DNA of 64,000 nt from Achromobacter dolens (lineage in GTDB: Bacteria; Pseudomonadota; Gammaproteobacteria; Burkholderiales; Burkholderiaceae_B). Positions 8,870-18,426 of the stretch are shown here, one piece after another. The DNA lies in contig NZ_CADIJW010000014.1 of the NCBI RefSeq assembly GCF_902859745.1, forward strand, positions 55,384 to 119,383, given 5' to 3'. Under the pieces are notes generated by a model. That model worked only from the letters and a program-made list of their open reading frames with translations, was not told the DNA's origin and did no database searches. Within the stretch, counting starts at the first letter, position 1; each line of letters opens with the position of its first letter. Made by a program: the position numbers and the translations under genes.

Positions 8870-9256
8870 TCCGCGCGGCGCGGACGGGAGCAGGAGCGCG
8901 CGGGCAGGGTCACTGGCAGCGCGCAATTGCGTCCCTTTTAAAAATGCGACAGTCGTTCCCCCGGGAACGGTTGTTCATTCGCCTGGATCCGGCCATGGCT
9001 GCCCATTTTTTGAGCATCCGTGGTAGAATTTCAGGCTTTCCCTCATTTTGACCATTGCACGGGCGGGTAATAACGCTTAGGCGGGACGTCGATAGGGACA
9101 CGGATGGGCTAAAACCCGATGGGCTAAAACCCGATCGGCTGAAATCTGGCACTGAAACCCAGTCGCTGGAAAGATGCCGGCTCCATTGTCTAGTTGAGGG
9201 AAAAAGCCTGGCTGGATCGTCCAGTCAGAGACCATTTTTCATATCTAGGAACCATC
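8870..9256 (+). promoter_or_regulatory. rplM promoter and long leader
   Basis: This 387-bp gap contains no convincing gene. An extended -10 element, TGGTAGAAT at 9021-9029, would start a leader of about 220 nt before rplM. The leader contains three 15-bp tandem repeats (9103-9147). In E. coli the rplM leader is the target of autoregulation by L13; whether this leader does the same is inference. Confidence 0.5.
9103..9147 (+). repeat. Three tandem 15-bp repeats in the rplM leader
   Basis: Two identical units GATGGGCTAAAACCC (9103-9117, 9118-9132) and a diverged third GATCGGCTGAAATCT (9133-9147). They are non-coding, inside the probable rplM 5' untranslated region. Confidence 0.9.
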
Positions 9257-9685
9257 ATGAAGACCTTTGTGGCCAAGCCGCATGAAGTCCAACGTGACTG
9301 GTTTGTGATCGACGCCAAGGGCAAAGTCCTCGGTCGTGTGGCCAGCGAAGTCGCACGTCGTCTGCGTGGCAAGCACAAACCTGAATTCACGCCGCACGTT
9401 GATACCGGCGATTACATCGTCATCATCAACGCTTCCGATATCGTCGTTACCGGTACCAAGGCGAAGGACAAGAAGTACTTCCGCCACACCACGTACCCGG
9501 GCGGTATCCGCGAAACGAACTTCGAGAAGATGCAAGAGCGTTTTCCCGGTCGCGCCATTCAGAAGGCCGTCAAGGGCATGCTGCCCAAGGGTCCTCTGGG
9601 CTACGCCATGATCAAGAAGCTGAAGGTCTATGCCGGTGCCGAGCACCCGCACACCGCCCAGCAGCCCAAGACGCTGGATATCTAA
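9257..9685 (+). CDS. rplM: 50S ribosomal protein L13
   Basis: A 142-residue L13, the full family length. It begins [20 protein letters not shown] and contains the family segment [19 protein letters not shown] near residues 110-128. It binds 23S rRNA early in large-subunit assembly. The start at 9257 follows an AGGAACC ribosome site. rpsI follows 9 bp later, the near-universal L13-S9 pairing. Confidence 0.98.
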   Translation: MKTFVAKPHEVQRDWFVIDAKGKVLGRVASEVARRLRGKHKPEFTPHVDTGDYIVIINASDIVVTGTKAKDKKYFRHTTYPGGIRETNFEKMQERFPGRAIQKAVKGMLPKGPLGYAMIKKLKVYAGAEHPHTAQQPKTLDI

Positions 9686-9694
9686 GGAAACGCC

Positions 9695-10087
9695 ATGATC
9701 GGTAACTGGAACTACGGAACCGGCCGTCGCAAAACTTCGGTGGCTCGCGTTTTCATCAAGAAGGGCACCGGCAAGATCGTCGTCAACGGCAAGCCCGTCG
9801 ACGAGTTCTTCGCCCGTGAAACCGGCCGCATGGTCGTGCGCCAGCCGCTGGAACTGACCGGCCACCTGGAATCGTTCGACATCAAGGTCAACGTGCACGG
9901 CGGCGGTGAAACCGGCCAGGCCGGCGCAGTCCGTCACGGCATCACGCGTGCCCTGATCGACTACGACGCGACCCTGAAGCCCGCGCTGTCGCAAGCTGGT
10001 TTCGTGACCCGCGATGCCCGCGAAGTCGAACGCAAGAAGGTCGGCTTCCGCAAGGCGCGCCGTCGCAAGCAGTTCAGCAAGCGTTAA
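9695..10087 (+). CDS. rpsI: 30S ribosomal protein S9
   Basis: A 130-residue S9. It contains [11 protein letters not shown] near the start, [15 protein letters not shown] in the middle, and ends with the conserved basic tail RRKQFSKR, whose C-terminal Lys-Arg reaches the ribosomal P site. It is co-transcribed with rplM and followed by a strong terminator. Confidence 0.98.
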   Translation: MIGNWNYGTGRRKTSVARVFIKKGTGKIVVNGKPVDEFFARETGRMVVRQPLELTGHLESFDIKVNVHGGGETGQAGAVRHGITRALIDYDATLKPALSQAGFVTRDAREVERKKVGFRKARRRKQFSKR

Positions 10088-10098
10088 TCGCTGCGAAG

Positions 10099-10127
10099 AA
10101 AGCCCGCCTCGTGCGGGCTTTTTTTTA
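10099..10127 (+). terminator. Intrinsic terminator of rplM-rpsI
   Basis: Stem AGCCCGC / GCGGGCT (10101-10107 with 10113-10119), loop CTCGT, followed by a run of eight T, 11 bp after the rpsI stop. Confidence 0.9.
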
Positions 10128-10275
10128 CATCCCGGGGCCCAGGCCCCGCCCAGGCCCGCGGAACTCCGCGGGCTTCGTCCGGTCGGACATCGGTCGCCGC
10201 GCGGTTTCCGGCGTGGCGGCAAGGCCGGTTGTCCGAGCGATACAATCGAGCCTCGTTCTACGAAGAGCACACATC

Positions 10276-11340
10276 ATGGCCCAAGCATCGAACTCCCGTA
10301 TCAAGGTTGGTATCGTCGGCGGCACCGGTTACACCGGCGTCGAACTGCTGCGCTTGCTGTCGCAGCATCCCCATGTGGAATTGACCGCCATCACGTCCCG
10401 CAAGGAAGACGGGCTGCCGGTGGCCGACATGTACCCGAACCTGCGCGGCCGCGTGCAGATCGCCTTCTCCGCGCCGGAAAAGGCCACGCTGACCGACTGC
10501 GACGTGGTGTTCTTCGCCACGCCCCACGGCGTGGCCATGGCCCAGGCCCAGGAACTGATCGCCGCCGGCACCAAGGTCATCGACCTGGCCGCCGACTTCC
10601 GCCTGCAGGACGTGCCCACCTTCGAACGCTGGTACAAGATTCCCCATACCTGCCCGGACATCCTGGCTGAATCCCAGTACGGTCTGGTCGAGCTCAACCG
10701 CGAAGCCATCTCCAAGGCGCGCGTCATCGGCAACCCGGGTTGCTACCCGACCACCGTGCTGCTGGGCCTGGCGCCGCTGCTCGAAGGCGGCAAGCAACTG
10801 GTCGATGCGCAGACCCTGATCGCCGACTGCAAGTCGGGTGTGTCCGGCGCCGGCCGCAAGGCCGAAGTCGGCTCGCTGTTCTCCGAGGCATCCGACAACT
10901 TCAAGGCCTACGGCGTGGCCGGCCACCGCCACCATCCCGAAATCGTCGCCCAGCTCGAGAAGATCGCCGGCGGCAAGGTCGGCCTGACCTTCGTGCCGCA
11001 CCTGGTGCCGATGATCCGTGGCATGTACTCGACCATCTACGCCCGCATCAAGCCCGAGGCGCGCGACACGGACTTCCAGGCCCTGTTCGAGCAGCGCTAC
11101 GCCGACGAGCCGTTCGTCGACGTCATGCCGGCCGGCAGCCTGCCCGAGACGCGCTCGGTGCGCGCTTCCAACAACCTGCGCATCGCGCTGTCGCGTCCGG
11201 GTGGCGGCGACCTGCTCATCATCATGGTGGTGCAGGACAACCTGGTGAAGGGCGCGGCCGGCCAGGCCGTGCAGAACATGAACCTGATGTTCGGCTTGCC
11301 CGAGACCGTCGGTCTGGACCAGGTCGCGATCCTGCCCTGA
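10276..11340 (+). CDS. argC: N-acetyl-gamma-glutamyl-phosphate reductase
   Basis: A 354-residue ArgC, which reduces N-acetylglutamyl phosphate to the semialdehyde with NADPH in arginine synthesis. The nucleotide-binding GGTGYTG is at residues 15-21, the catalytic Cys is in GNPGCYPT (Cys156), and a conserved His is in AGHRHHPE. The start at 10276 gives [11 protein letters not shown]; upstream in-frame sequence is GC-rich and not conserved in type. An 8-bp hairpin (GCCCGCGG/CCGCGGGC, 10154-10173) lies in the region before it. Confidence 0.96.
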   Translation: MAQASNSRIKVGIVGGTGYTGVELLRLLSQHPHVELTAITSRKEDGLPVADMYPNLRGRVQIAFSAPEKATLTDCDVVFFATPHGVAMAQAQELIAAGTKVIDLAADFRLQDVPTFERWYKIPHTCPDILAESQYGLVELNREAISKARVIGNPGCYPTTVLLGLAPLLEGGKQLVDAQTLIADCKSGVSGAGRKAEVGSLFSEASDNFKAYGVAGHRHHPEIVAQLEKIAGGKVGLTFVPHLVPMIRGMYSTIYARIKPEARDTDFQALFEQRYADEPFVDVMPAGSLPETRSVRASNNLRIALSRPGGGDLLIIMVVQDNLVKGAAGQAVQNMNLMFGLPETVGLDQVAILP

Positions 11341-11381
11341 TGCGCCGCCGGGCCGGCGGCAAGTCCGCCGGCCCGCTTTCC

Positions 11382-12122
11382 ATGTCCAACGACTCCCGCG
11401 ACACGCCTCGAATCCCCCGCCTCGGCCTACGGCTGGCTGCCGGCGTGCTGGCCGGTGTCGTGGCGGGCGGGGCGGCGGGCTATTACTACGCGCGCGGCGT
11501 CTATCAGCCGGTGGATGCTGTGGTGCTCAGCGCCGCCCAGGTCGAGACGCGCGACGAAGCCATGCGCCAGCAGTCGGTGCAGTTGCGCTACCTCCGCGGC
11601 CAGCTCGATACCGCGGATGGCGAACTGGTGATCGAGCGCTCGGCGCGCCAGGAGCTGGAGACGCAGTTGCACGCGGCCCAGGCCGAGGTCGGCCGGGTGC
11701 GCGACCAACTGGCGTTCTATGAGCAACTGCTGCCGCCGGGTCCGGAGGGCACCGTGGATATCCGTGGCGCCCAGATCGACCGCGAAGGCGGCGGCCTGCG
11801 CTACAAGGTGCTGCTGATGCGCAGCGGCCGCAACGGCGGCGCCCAGTTCACCGGTACGCTGCGGTTCCAGGCCACCGGCACGCTCAAGGGCGAAATCGTC
11901 ACCGTCGATCTGGCGCCGATGCAGGTCAAGGCCGAGAGCGGCCCGGTGCCGGTCAGCGGCGAAACCACCACGGCGGCGTCGCTGGCGTTGCAGTTCGACC
12001 AGTACCAGCGCAGCCAGGGCGTCCTTGCCGTGCCCGAGGGATTTGTCCCCGAAAGCGTCACCATCAGCATCCTGGAGGGCGATGTGGTCCGTGCCTCCCG
12101 CAGCGTCAAGCTCGAACTTTGA
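11382..12122 (+). CDS. DUF6776-like membrane-anchored coiled-coil protein
   Basis: A 246-residue protein with one N-terminal membrane segment (LRLAAGVLAGVVAGGAAGYYYA, about residues 15-36), then a predicted coiled coil (about 50-115, rich in Gln, Glu and Arg), and a beta-rich C-terminal half. The combination and its place just after argC match a conserved betaproteobacterial protein of unknown function. An earlier ATG at 11340 overlaps the argC stop (TGATG) and would add 14 residues; either start is possible. Function unknown; likely an inner-membrane protein with its bulk in the periplasm. Confidence 0.7.
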   Translation: MSNDSRDTPRIPRLGLRLAAGVLAGVVAGGAAGYYYARGVYQPVDAVVLSAAQVETRDEAMRQQSVQLRYLRGQLDTADGELVIERSARQELETQLHAAQAEVGRVRDQLAFYEQLLPPGPEGTVDIRGAQIDREGGGLRYKVLLMRSGRNGGAQFTGTLRFQATGTLKGEIVTVDLAPMQVKAESGPVPVSGETTTAASLALQFDQYQRSQGVLAVPEGFVPESVTISILEGDVVRASRSVKLEL

Positions 12123-12207
12123 GTCCGGCGGCGCCTGCGCTATAGTGACTACATGCGAGCGGCGCAGCCGCTCATCGGAATACGGCCCCAGCGGCCAGGA
12201 GTGAATC

Positions 12208-12579
12208 ATGAATGCAGTGACCGAAACCGTCGACCTGCAGGCCGCCCCGCCTGCTCCCCTGGTGTTCACCGACTCGGCGGCCGCCAAGGTCAAGGACCTG
12301 CTGGCCGAGGAAGGCAACCCCGAACTGAAGCTGCGCGTGTTCGTGCAGGGCGGCGGCTGTTCGGGTTTCCAGTACGGTTTCACCTTCGATGAAGTCGTCA
12401 ACGAAGACGACACCGTGCTCGACAAGGCCGGCGTGCAACTGTTGGTCGACCCCATGAGCTTCCAGTACCTGGTCGGCGCCGAGATCGACTACAAGGAAGA
12501 CCTGGAAGGCGCCCAGTTCGTCATCCGCAATCCCAACGCCAGCACGACCTGCGGCTGCGGTTCGTCGTTCTCGGTGTAA
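12208..12579 (+). CDS. erpA: Iron-sulfur cluster insertion protein ErpA
   Basis: A 123-residue A-type carrier. The three cluster-binding cysteines are visible: Cys51 in GGGCSGFQY and Cys115/Cys117 in the C-terminal CGCGSSF. ErpA hands Fe-S clusters to apoproteins in the cytoplasm. The start was set at MNAVTETV, with an AGGAG site upstream. It is followed by a bidirectional terminator shared with anmK. Confidence 0.95.
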   Translation: MNAVTETVDLQAAPPAPLVFTDSAAAKVKDLLAEEGNPELKLRVFVQGGGCSGFQYGFTFDEVVNEDDTVLDKAGVQLLVDPMSFQYLVGAEIDYKEDLEGAQFVIRNPNASTTCGCGSSFSV

Positions 12580-12629
12580 GCCTCGCGTCTTCGCGCCGGG
12601 ATGACGGCGCGAACCGGGCGTCCGGCCGA

Positions 12630-12665
12630 CAAAAAAAGCCCTTCGGTTTTCCGAAGGGCTTTTTG
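12630..12665. terminator. Bidirectional terminator between erpA and anmK
   Basis: Stem AGCCCTTCGG / CCGAAGGGCT (12637-12646 with 12651-12660), with T run on the right and A run on the left, so it can end transcription from both convergent genes. Confidence 0.9.
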
Positions 12666-12683
12666 CTGGGCGCGGGCCGCGTG

Positions 12684-13793
12684 TCAGGCGGGATATAGCG
12701 CGCCCAGGATACGCGGGCCGCGGGCGCCGGTGACACTGGGCAGACCGGCCGGCTGGCGCGCCAGGAAGGCCTGCGCCAGCCAGGCGAAGGCCAGCGCCTC
12801 GACCTGCTGCGCCGGGACACCCAGCGCGTCGGTGGCATGCACCGGGCGCTGCAGGCAGTACGCCAATTCGCGCATCAGCCCCGGGTTGCAGGCGCCGCCG
12901 CCGCATACATAGAGTTCGCGCACGTCCGCGCCGGCGGCGTCGATGGCGTTGGCGACGGTGCGCGCCGTGAGACGCTGCAATGTCGCCTGCACATCCTGCG
13001 GCGCCGGCTTGGGACCGTCATAGGCCGCCAGCCGATCGTCCAGCCAGCGCATGTTGAAGAGGTCGCGGCCGGTCGATTTGGGCGGTGGCAGCGCGAACCA
13101 GGGTTCGCTCGCGATCAGTTGTTCCAGCAGCGGCGCCAGCACCTGCCCGCTGGCGGCCCAGCGGCCGTCGGCATCGTAGGGCCGGCCCAGGTGCCGCTGG
13201 CACCAGCCGTCCAGGAACACGTTGGCCGGGCCGGTGTCGAAGCCGCGCGGCGCCTGGCCGGGCGCCAGCAGCGTGACGTTGGCGATGCCGCCCAGGTTGA
13301 GCACCGCGCGGCCTTGCGGCGCGCCGAACACGGCCGCGTGAAAGGGCGGCACCAGCGGCGCGCCCTGGCCGCCAGCGGCCACGTCGCGGCTGCGGAAGTC
13401 GGCCACCACGTCGATGCCGGTCAGCTCCGCCAGCAGGGCGGGCGCGTTCAACTGCACGGTATAGCCGCTGTCGGGGCGGTGACGCACCGTCTGGCCATGG
13501 GCGCCGATGGCGGCGATGTCCTGGGCCCGCAGGCCGGCGGTGGCCAGCAGGTTCACGCTTACCTGCGCATACAGGCGCGCCAGTTCGTTGGCGGCGAGCG
13601 CGGCGCGGGCCAGCTCGTCGTCGCCGGCCTGGTTCAACGCCAGGAATTCGGTGCGCAGCGCCGCCGGCATCGGCAGGCTCGCGCTGGCCAGCACCTGCGG
13701 TGGCTGGCCGTCGCGCAGGCGCGCCAGGACGCCGTCGACGCCGTCCACGCTGGTGCCGGACATCAGGCCGATGAAGTGCGGGGGTACGGTCAT
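12684..13793 (-). CDS. anmK: Anhydro-N-acetylmuramic acid kinase
   Basis: A 369-residue kinase of the AnmK family, which hydrolyses and phosphorylates 1,6-anhydroMurNAc to MurNAc-6-phosphate in cell-wall recycling. The N-terminal ATP-binding [12 protein letters not shown] is at residues 9-20; [18 protein letters not shown] and the ADGRWAASG segment are family landmarks. The start at 13793 (MTVPPHFIG) was preferred to the longer frame from 13862, which would run through the terminator of the upstream gene. The neighbouring peptidoglycan endopeptidase fits a cell-wall context. Confidence 0.94.
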   Translation of the reverse strand: MTVPPHFIGLMSGTSVDGVDGVLARLRDGQPPQVLASASLPMPAALRTEFLALNQAGDDELARAALAANELARLYAQVSVNLLATAGLRAQDIAAIGAHGQTVRHRPDSGYTVQLNAPALLAELTGIDVVADFRSRDVAAGGQGAPLVPPFHAAVFGAPQGRAVLNLGGIANVTLLAPGQAPRGFDTGPANVFLDGWCQRHLGRPYDADGRWAASGQVLAPLLEQLIASEPWFALPPPKSTGRDLFNMRWLDDRLAAYDGPKPAPQDVQATLQRLTARTVANAIDAAGADVRELYVCGGGACNPGLMRELAYCLQRPVHATDALGVPAQQVEALAFAWLAQAFLARQPAGLPSVTGARGPRILGALYPA

Positions 13794-13807
13794 GTTGGGG
13801 CTGCCTG

Positions 13808-13846
13808 GAAAAAAAAAGCGGCCCGGCATCGAGATGCGCGGGCCGC
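13808..13846 (-). terminator. Terminator of the M23 endopeptidase gene
   Basis: On the minus strand GCGGCCCG pairs with CGGGCCGC (13839-13846 with 13818-13825), extended by an inner GCATC/GATGC stem, and is followed by a T run of nine. It lies between the peptidase stop and the anmK start. Confidence 0.87.
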
Positions 13847-13873
13847 CTTGCGGGTGCGTCATGCAGGTCCGCC

Positions 13874-15286
13874 TCAGCGGCTGGCGACGTTGGTCAGCGC
13901 GTCGGGCAGGGTCTGCTGGAATTCGGTGAGCAGTTGGATCTGCTGCTTGTAAGGCGCCACGGCCTGGTTGAAGGCGCGGATCTCGGCGGGCTCCAGGGCG
14001 CGGGCGACGGGCAGGTCGACCGACAACGGGTCGATCGGCTGGTTGTCGACGCGGAACTCGTAGTGCAGGTGCGGACCGGTGGCCCAGCCGGTGGCGCCGA
14101 CGTAGCCGATCAGTTGGCCCTGCGAGATCTTGGTGCCCTTGGTGATGCCTTCGGCGATGCGGCTCTGGTGCGCGTACAGCGTCGAGTACTTGCCATGGTG
14201 CTTGATGATGACCACGTTGCCGTAGCCGTTCTGCCAGCCCGAGAACTCCACCGTGCCGTCGGCCGTGGAGTGGATCGGCGTGCCCGAGGGCGCGGCGTAG
14301 TCCACGCCCTTGTGGCCGGTCCAGGTCTTGTGGATCGGATGCATGCGCATGCCGAACGTCGAGCTGATGCGGCTGAACTTCAGGGCGGTGCGCAGGAAGG
14401 CGCCGCGCAGGCTGGTGCCGTCGAAGTCGTAGTACGAGCCGGTCTTGTTGTTGTCGGCGCTGAACCAGACGGCGGAGTAGGTCTTGCCGCCGTTGATGAA
14501 CTCCAGGGCCAGCACGCGGCCGGCGCCGGCGTAGCGGCCGTCGTGCGAGCGCACTTCGTAGACCACGCGGAACTGGTCGCCCTGGCGCAGGTCGCGCAGG
14601 AAGTCGATCTTGGCGCTGAGGATGTCGGCCATCTGCATGGTGACCGAATCGGGGATGCCGGCGGCATCGGTGGCGCCGAACAGCGAGGAGCGGATCGTGC
14701 CCACGGCGACGCGGGTCTGGCGATCGGTGCTCTCGGTGATTTCCTCGGCCTTGTAGCCGTTGTCGGTGCGCGCCACGTGCAGCATGCGGGTGACGACCTG
14801 GCCGTCCGCTTCGTTGCCGGGGGTGTGGATGTAGCGCAGCCAGATCAGGTTGCCTTCCGCGTCGGTCGCGGCCTGCACCGAACGGCCCGGGTACAGCTTG
14901 TAGATGCTGCGCGCGCTGGCGTCGTGGGTGAGGAAGGTCTGCAGGTCCGGGGAATCCAGTTCCAGGCGCTGCAGCACGGCGGCCAGCGTGTCGCCCGCGC
15001 GGATGCGGGTTTCGCTGATGTAGGGCGCGGCGCTGGGCGTGCTGACTTCGACCTGGTCGGTGGTCAGCGGCAGGATGCTCTGGATGACGCGGGTGGGGGG
15101 GATTTCGCTGCGGTCGGGTTGCTGCACCATGCCCAAGGCGGCGGCGCCGGCAAACAGACCCATGGCGGTGACGAGGAGAGTGCGGCGGAAAAGGCCCGAG
15201 CGATGGGGCTTGGGTTCGACGGGCGCAAACACGGCAGCAACTTTGCGCTTGATGCTACTCGCCAGGTCGTGGAGGCCACGATTCAT
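13874..15286 (-). CDS. mepM: M23 family peptidoglycan DD-endopeptidase (MepM-like)
   Basis: A 470-residue envelope protein. It has an N-terminal membrane anchor (about residues 35-53), an OapA/LysM-like domain around 95-180, and a C-terminal M23 zinc peptidase. The metal and catalytic residues are visible as H325-K-G-V-D329 and H406-L-H408 in GPHLHYEF. MepM-type enzymes cut D-Ala-mDAP cross-links to let new wall be inserted. It is divergent from tyrS across a 259-bp region with inverted repeats and has its own terminator. Confidence 0.92.
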   Translation of the reverse strand: MNRGLHDLASSIKRKVAAVFAPVEPKPHRSGLFRRTLLVTAMGLFAGAAALGMVQQPDRSEIPPTRVIQSILPLTTDQVEVSTPSAAPYISETRIRAGDTLAAVLQRLELDSPDLQTFLTHDASARSIYKLYPGRSVQAATDAEGNLIWLRYIHTPGNEADGQVVTRMLHVARTDNGYKAEEITESTDRQTRVAVGTIRSSLFGATDAAGIPDSVTMQMADILSAKIDFLRDLRQGDQFRVVYEVRSHDGRYAGAGRVLALEFINGGKTYSAVWFSADNNKTGSYYDFDGTSLRGAFLRTALKFSRISSTFGMRMHPIHKTWTGHKGVDYAAPSGTPIHSTADGTVEFSGWQNGYGNVVIIKHHGKYSTLYAHQSRIAEGITKGTKISQGQLIGYVGATGWATGPHLHYEFRVDNQPIDPLSVDLPVARALEPAEIRAFNQAVAPYKQQIQLLTEFQQTLPDALTNVASR

Positions 15287-15416
15287 CGTGAAGATACCCT
15301 CTCAGGTGGCATGAGCTCGCAGGGTGCGTGACACGAACGGCCCCCGCGCGCCACGTTTTCCGGGGCAAGGGCTGGCGCGGGGCGCATCTTGTGAACAACG
15401 GGTGGTAACCGGACGC

Positions 15417-15477
15417 GCAACTGCGTATATATGACAGTTGCGTATGATTAGGGCGGTATCCTAGCTGATTCGGCTAG
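15417..15477. promoter_or_regulatory. Divergent control region between mepM and tyrS with two inverted repeats
   Basis: Two inverted repeats sit centrally: GCAACTG / CAGTTGC (15417-15423 and 15435-15441, 11-bp spacer) and CTAGC / GCTAG (15461-15465 and 15473-15477). A TAGAAT element at 15475-15480 could be a -10 box for tyrS. The region is notably AT-rich. No T-box-like structure was recognised. Confidence 0.4.
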
Positions 15478-15545
15478 AATTTTCGATAGTTTTCGTCACT
15501 TTTTACACCTTTTTATCGGCTGAAGCCGTCGCGGCCCCCCTAAAA

Positions 15546-16775
15546 ATGTCACCTTCAGAAGCCCCCATCACCCCCGAAGTCGAAGCCGATCTGCGTATTG
15601 CCAAGCGTGGATGCGATGAGCTGCTGGTCGAGTCCGAATTCGCCCGCAAGCTGGCCCGCAGCCGCGCCACCGGCGTGCCGCTGCGGATCAAGCTGGGGCT
15701 GGACCCGACCGCGCCGGACATCCATCTGGGGCACACCGTAGTGCTCAACAAGATGCGCCAGTTGCAGGACCTGGGCCACGAGGTCATCTTCCTGATCGGC
15801 GACTTCACTTCGACCATCGGCGACCCCAGCGGCCGCAACAGCACCCGCCCGCCGCTGACGCGCGAGCAGATCGAGGCCAACGCCAAGACCTACTATGCGC
15901 AGGCCAGCCTGGTGCTGGATCCGGCCCGCACCGAGATCCGTTACAACTCCGAGTGGTGCGACCCGCTGGGCGCGCGCGGCATGATCCAGTTGGCGTCGCG
16001 CTATACCGTGGCGCGCATGATGGAACGCGAGGATTTCACCAAGCGCTTCAAGGGCGGCATCCCGATCTCGGTGCATGAATTCCTGTACCCGCTGATGCAG
16101 GGGTACGACTCGGTGGCGCTGAAGTCCGATCTGGAGCTGGGGGGCACCGATCAGAAGTTCAACCTGCTGGTCGGCCGCGAACTGCAGAAGGAGTATGGAC
16201 AGGAGCCGCAGTGCATCCTGACGATGCCGCTGCTGGTCGGCACCGACGGCGTCGAGAAGATGTCCAAGTCCAAGGGCAACTACATCGGCATTTCGGAGTC
16301 GCCCGATTCGATGTTCGGCAAGCTGATGTCGATTTCCGACACGCTGATGTGGCGTTACTTCGAGTTGCTGTCGTTCCGCTCGCTGGAAGACATCGCCGCG
16401 CTGCGCCAGGAGATCGACGGCGGCCGCAATCCGCGCGACGCCAAAGTCATGCTGGCCCAGGAAATCATCGCCCGTTTCCACTCGGCCAAGGCGGCCGACG
16501 ACGCGCTGGCCGCGTTCGAGGCGCGTTTCCGCGACGGCGCGATTCCGGAAGACATGCCCGAAGTCAGCATCGGCGGCGCGCCGGTCGGCATCCTCAAGCT
16601 GCTGCGCGAGGCGGGGCTGGTGGCATCGGGTTCCGAAGCCCAGCGTAACGTCGAGCAGGGCGGGGTGCGCGTCAATGGCGACCGGGTCGAAGACAAATCG
16701 TTGCAACTGCCTGCGGGGACTTACGTCGTCCAGGTGGGCAAGCGCAAGTTCGCGCGTGTTAAGTTGAACCCATAA
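15546..16775 (+). CDS. tyrS: Tyrosyl-tRNA synthetase
   Basis: A 409-residue class I synthetase that charges tRNA-Tyr. The HIGH-type motif reads HLGH at residues 60-63 and the KMSKS motif is intact (EKMSKSKGN). A C-terminal S4-like RNA-binding domain starts near residue 345 with [20 protein letters not shown]. The length fits the TyrRS subfamily common in betaproteobacteria. The start at 15546 gives MSPSEAP. Confidence 0.96.
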   Translation: MSPSEAPITPEVEADLRIAKRGCDELLVESEFARKLARSRATGVPLRIKLGLDPTAPDIHLGHTVVLNKMRQLQDLGHEVIFLIGDFTSTIGDPSGRNSTRPPLTREQIEANAKTYYAQASLVLDPARTEIRYNSEWCDPLGARGMIQLASRYTVARMMEREDFTKRFKGGIPISVHEFLYPLMQGYDSVALKSDLELGGTDQKFNLLVGRELQKEYGQEPQCILTMPLLVGTDGVEKMSKSKGNYIGISESPDSMFGKLMSISDTLMWRYFELLSFRSLEDIAALRQEIDGGRNPRDAKVMLAQEIIARFHSAKAADDALAAFEARFRDGAIPEDMPEVSIGGAPVGILKLLREAGLVASGSEAQRNVEQGGVRVNGDRVEDKSLQLPAGTYVVQVGKRKFARVKLNP

Positions 16776-16847
16776 TCGCGAAGATTTTGATACGCTGGAG
16801 GGACGTTCAAGGCTGGGATGCCTTCGCAGCACTTCAAGGAGCACGAC

Positions 16848-17504
16848 ATGAAACTTTCGAGTTTGTCTTTTTCCGATCACGAGTCGATTCCGGAGCGCTA
16901 CGCCTTCGGCAAGATCGATGCGCAATCGCACGTCGCGCTGGCTGACAACTACAACCCGCAGTTTTCCTGGGACGACGTCCCGGCGGGTACGCAGTCGTTC
17001 GCCTTGATCTGCCACGATCCGGACGTTCCCTCCAAGCCCGACGACGTCAACCAGGAGGGACGCGAAGTCCCCGCCGACCTGCCGCGCGTGGATTTCTTCC
17101 ACTGGGTGCTGGTCGACCTGGCGGCCGACATGCGCGAAATCGACGAAGGCGCCTTTTCCAGCGGCATCACGCCGCGCGGCAAGGGCGGCCCGCTGGCGCC
17201 GCTGGATGCCCGCCAGGGCATCAACTCTTACTCGTCCTGGTTCGCCAACGACCACGACATGAGCGGCGACTATTTCGGCTATGACGGCCCGTGCCCGCCC
17301 TGGAACGACGCGCTGGTGCACCGTTACGTGTTCACGCTGTACGCGCTGGACGTCCACACGCTGAACCTGCAGGGTGCGTTCACCGGCGAGGACGCGCTGC
17401 GCGCCATCCAGAAGCACGTGCTGGCGCAGGCGTCACTGACGGGCACCTATACGCTCAACCCGAAGCTGGCGCCCAAGCAGATCGGGGCGACCTCGGCGTC
17501 CTGA
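16848..17504 (+). CDS. YbhB/YbcL family protein (PEBP fold)
   Basis: A 218-residue phosphatidylethanolamine-binding-protein-like protein. The ligand-pocket motif reads HDPDVPSKP near residue 50, with FFHWVLVDL and a later GPCPPWND motif and HRYVFTLYALD, all typical. No signal peptide is seen, so it is cytoplasmic. The start at 16848 has an AAGGA site 8 bp upstream; the frame is open to 16818. Biochemical role of bacterial members is not settled. It ends before a strong bidirectional terminator. Confidence 0.9.
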   Translation: MKLSSLSFSDHESIPERYAFGKIDAQSHVALADNYNPQFSWDDVPAGTQSFALICHDPDVPSKPDDVNQEGREVPADLPRVDFFHWVLVDLAADMREIDEGAFSSGITPRGKGGPLAPLDARQGINSYSSWFANDHDMSGDYFGYDGPCPPWNDALVHRYVFTLYALDVHTLNLQGAFTGEDALRAIQKHVLAQASLTGTYTLNPKLAPKQIGATSAS

Positions 17505-17518
17505 TTGCCGCGATCAGC

Positions 17519-17548
17519 AAAAAGGGCCGCATCAATGCGGCCCTTTTT
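17519..17548. terminator. Bidirectional terminator
   Basis: A perfect inverted repeat AAAAAGGGCCGCAT / ATGCGGCCCTTTTT around CA, between the convergent PEBP-family and LysE-family genes. Confidence 0.92.
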
Positions 17549-17582
17549 TATTTCCGAGATGTCCGTCGGATGCGCCGCGCCC

Positions 17583-18221
17583 TCAGACTCCGGCGCGTTT
17601 CAGGCGCAACAATGCCACGCCGAAGGCGACGAACACCGAACCCACGGCTCGGTTGATCCAGCGCACCGCGCGCGGCTGCTGGAACAGGCGGCGGGCGCGG
17701 CGCGCCAGCAGGCCGTAGGCCAGCAGCGAGGGCAGCGACAGGCCCATGAAGATGCCGGTCAGGATGAAGAACTGCGGCAGCAGCGGTTCGGCCGCGTTCA
17801 GGAACTGCGGGAACAGCGCCGTGAAGAACAGGATGGGCTTGGGATTCAGGCCGGCGACGAAAGTCGCTTCGAGGTACAGCGCCAGCGCGCCGCGCGGCGG
17901 GCGGCCGGCGCTGTCGGGCGGCGGCGCGGCCACGCTGCTGCGGCCCAGCAGATGGCGCAGGCCCAGGTAGATCAGGTAGGCGGCGCCGGCGATCTTGAGC
18001 GCGGCGAACAGCAGGGCGGACGATTGCAGCACCACGCCCAGGCCCAGCATGGCGGCGGCGGAGAGCAGGAACAGGCCGGTGACATTGCCCAGCGACGAGG
18101 GCAGCACCGCGCGCAGGCCGCCGGCGGCGCCATTGCGCATGGCCAGGATGCTGGCGGGGCCGGGGGTGACGACGCTGACGGCGGCGACCAGGGTGTACGC
18201 GACCAAAGTCTGGGTTTGCAT
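17583..18221 (-). CDS. LysE/RhtB family amino-acid exporter
   Basis: A 212-residue inner-membrane protein with about six hydrophobic segments. The N-terminal VVTPGPASILAMRNG (about residues 17-31) is the LysE/RhtB signature, and GLNPKPILFFTALFPQF in the second half is the repeated family motif. Such proteins export lysine, threonine, homoserine lactone or related metabolites; the substrate cannot be read here. It is divergent from glyA. Confidence 0.9.
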   Translation of the reverse strand: MQTQTLVAYTLVAAVSVVTPGPASILAMRNGAAGGLRAVLPSSLGNVTGLFLLSAAAMLGLGVVLQSSALLFAALKIAGAAYLIYLGLRHLLGRSSVAAPPPDSAGRPPRGALALYLEATFVAGLNPKPILFFTALFPQFLNAAEPLLPQFFILTGIFMGLSLPSLLAYGLLARRARRLFQQPRAVRWINRAVGSVFVAFGVALLRLKRAGV

Positions 18222-18346
18222 GAAAGTTTCTCAAGTCGGGTTGAGTGCGTTTTCCAGCCGAGGAGGAATGCCGGAAATTTCGCGCCCTTGGCGGGAATTT
18301 TGCCGCCATTCGGGGCATTTTGGCGACAGGGGAAGCGGCGCGACGC

Positions 18347-18377
18347 GGTAAACTATCCGTCATTATCCGGGTTTACC
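18347..18377. promoter_or_regulatory. Inverted repeat GGTAAAC/GTTTACC upstream of glyA
   Basis: Perfect 7-bp arms at 18347-18353 and 18371-18377, 50 bp before the glyA ATG. It may be a regulator site or a hairpin in the glyA leader. It does not match a PurR box well. Confidence 0.35.
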
Positions 18378-18426
18378 CACCCGGGCGCAGTTTCCTCCTC
18401 TCTTACCGCCTCAGGAACCCCCCGTC

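Noticed and set aside
13794-13862. Longer AnmK start at 13862
   Set aside because: The extension crosses the terminator of the upstream gene and encodes low-complexity residues absent from the family.
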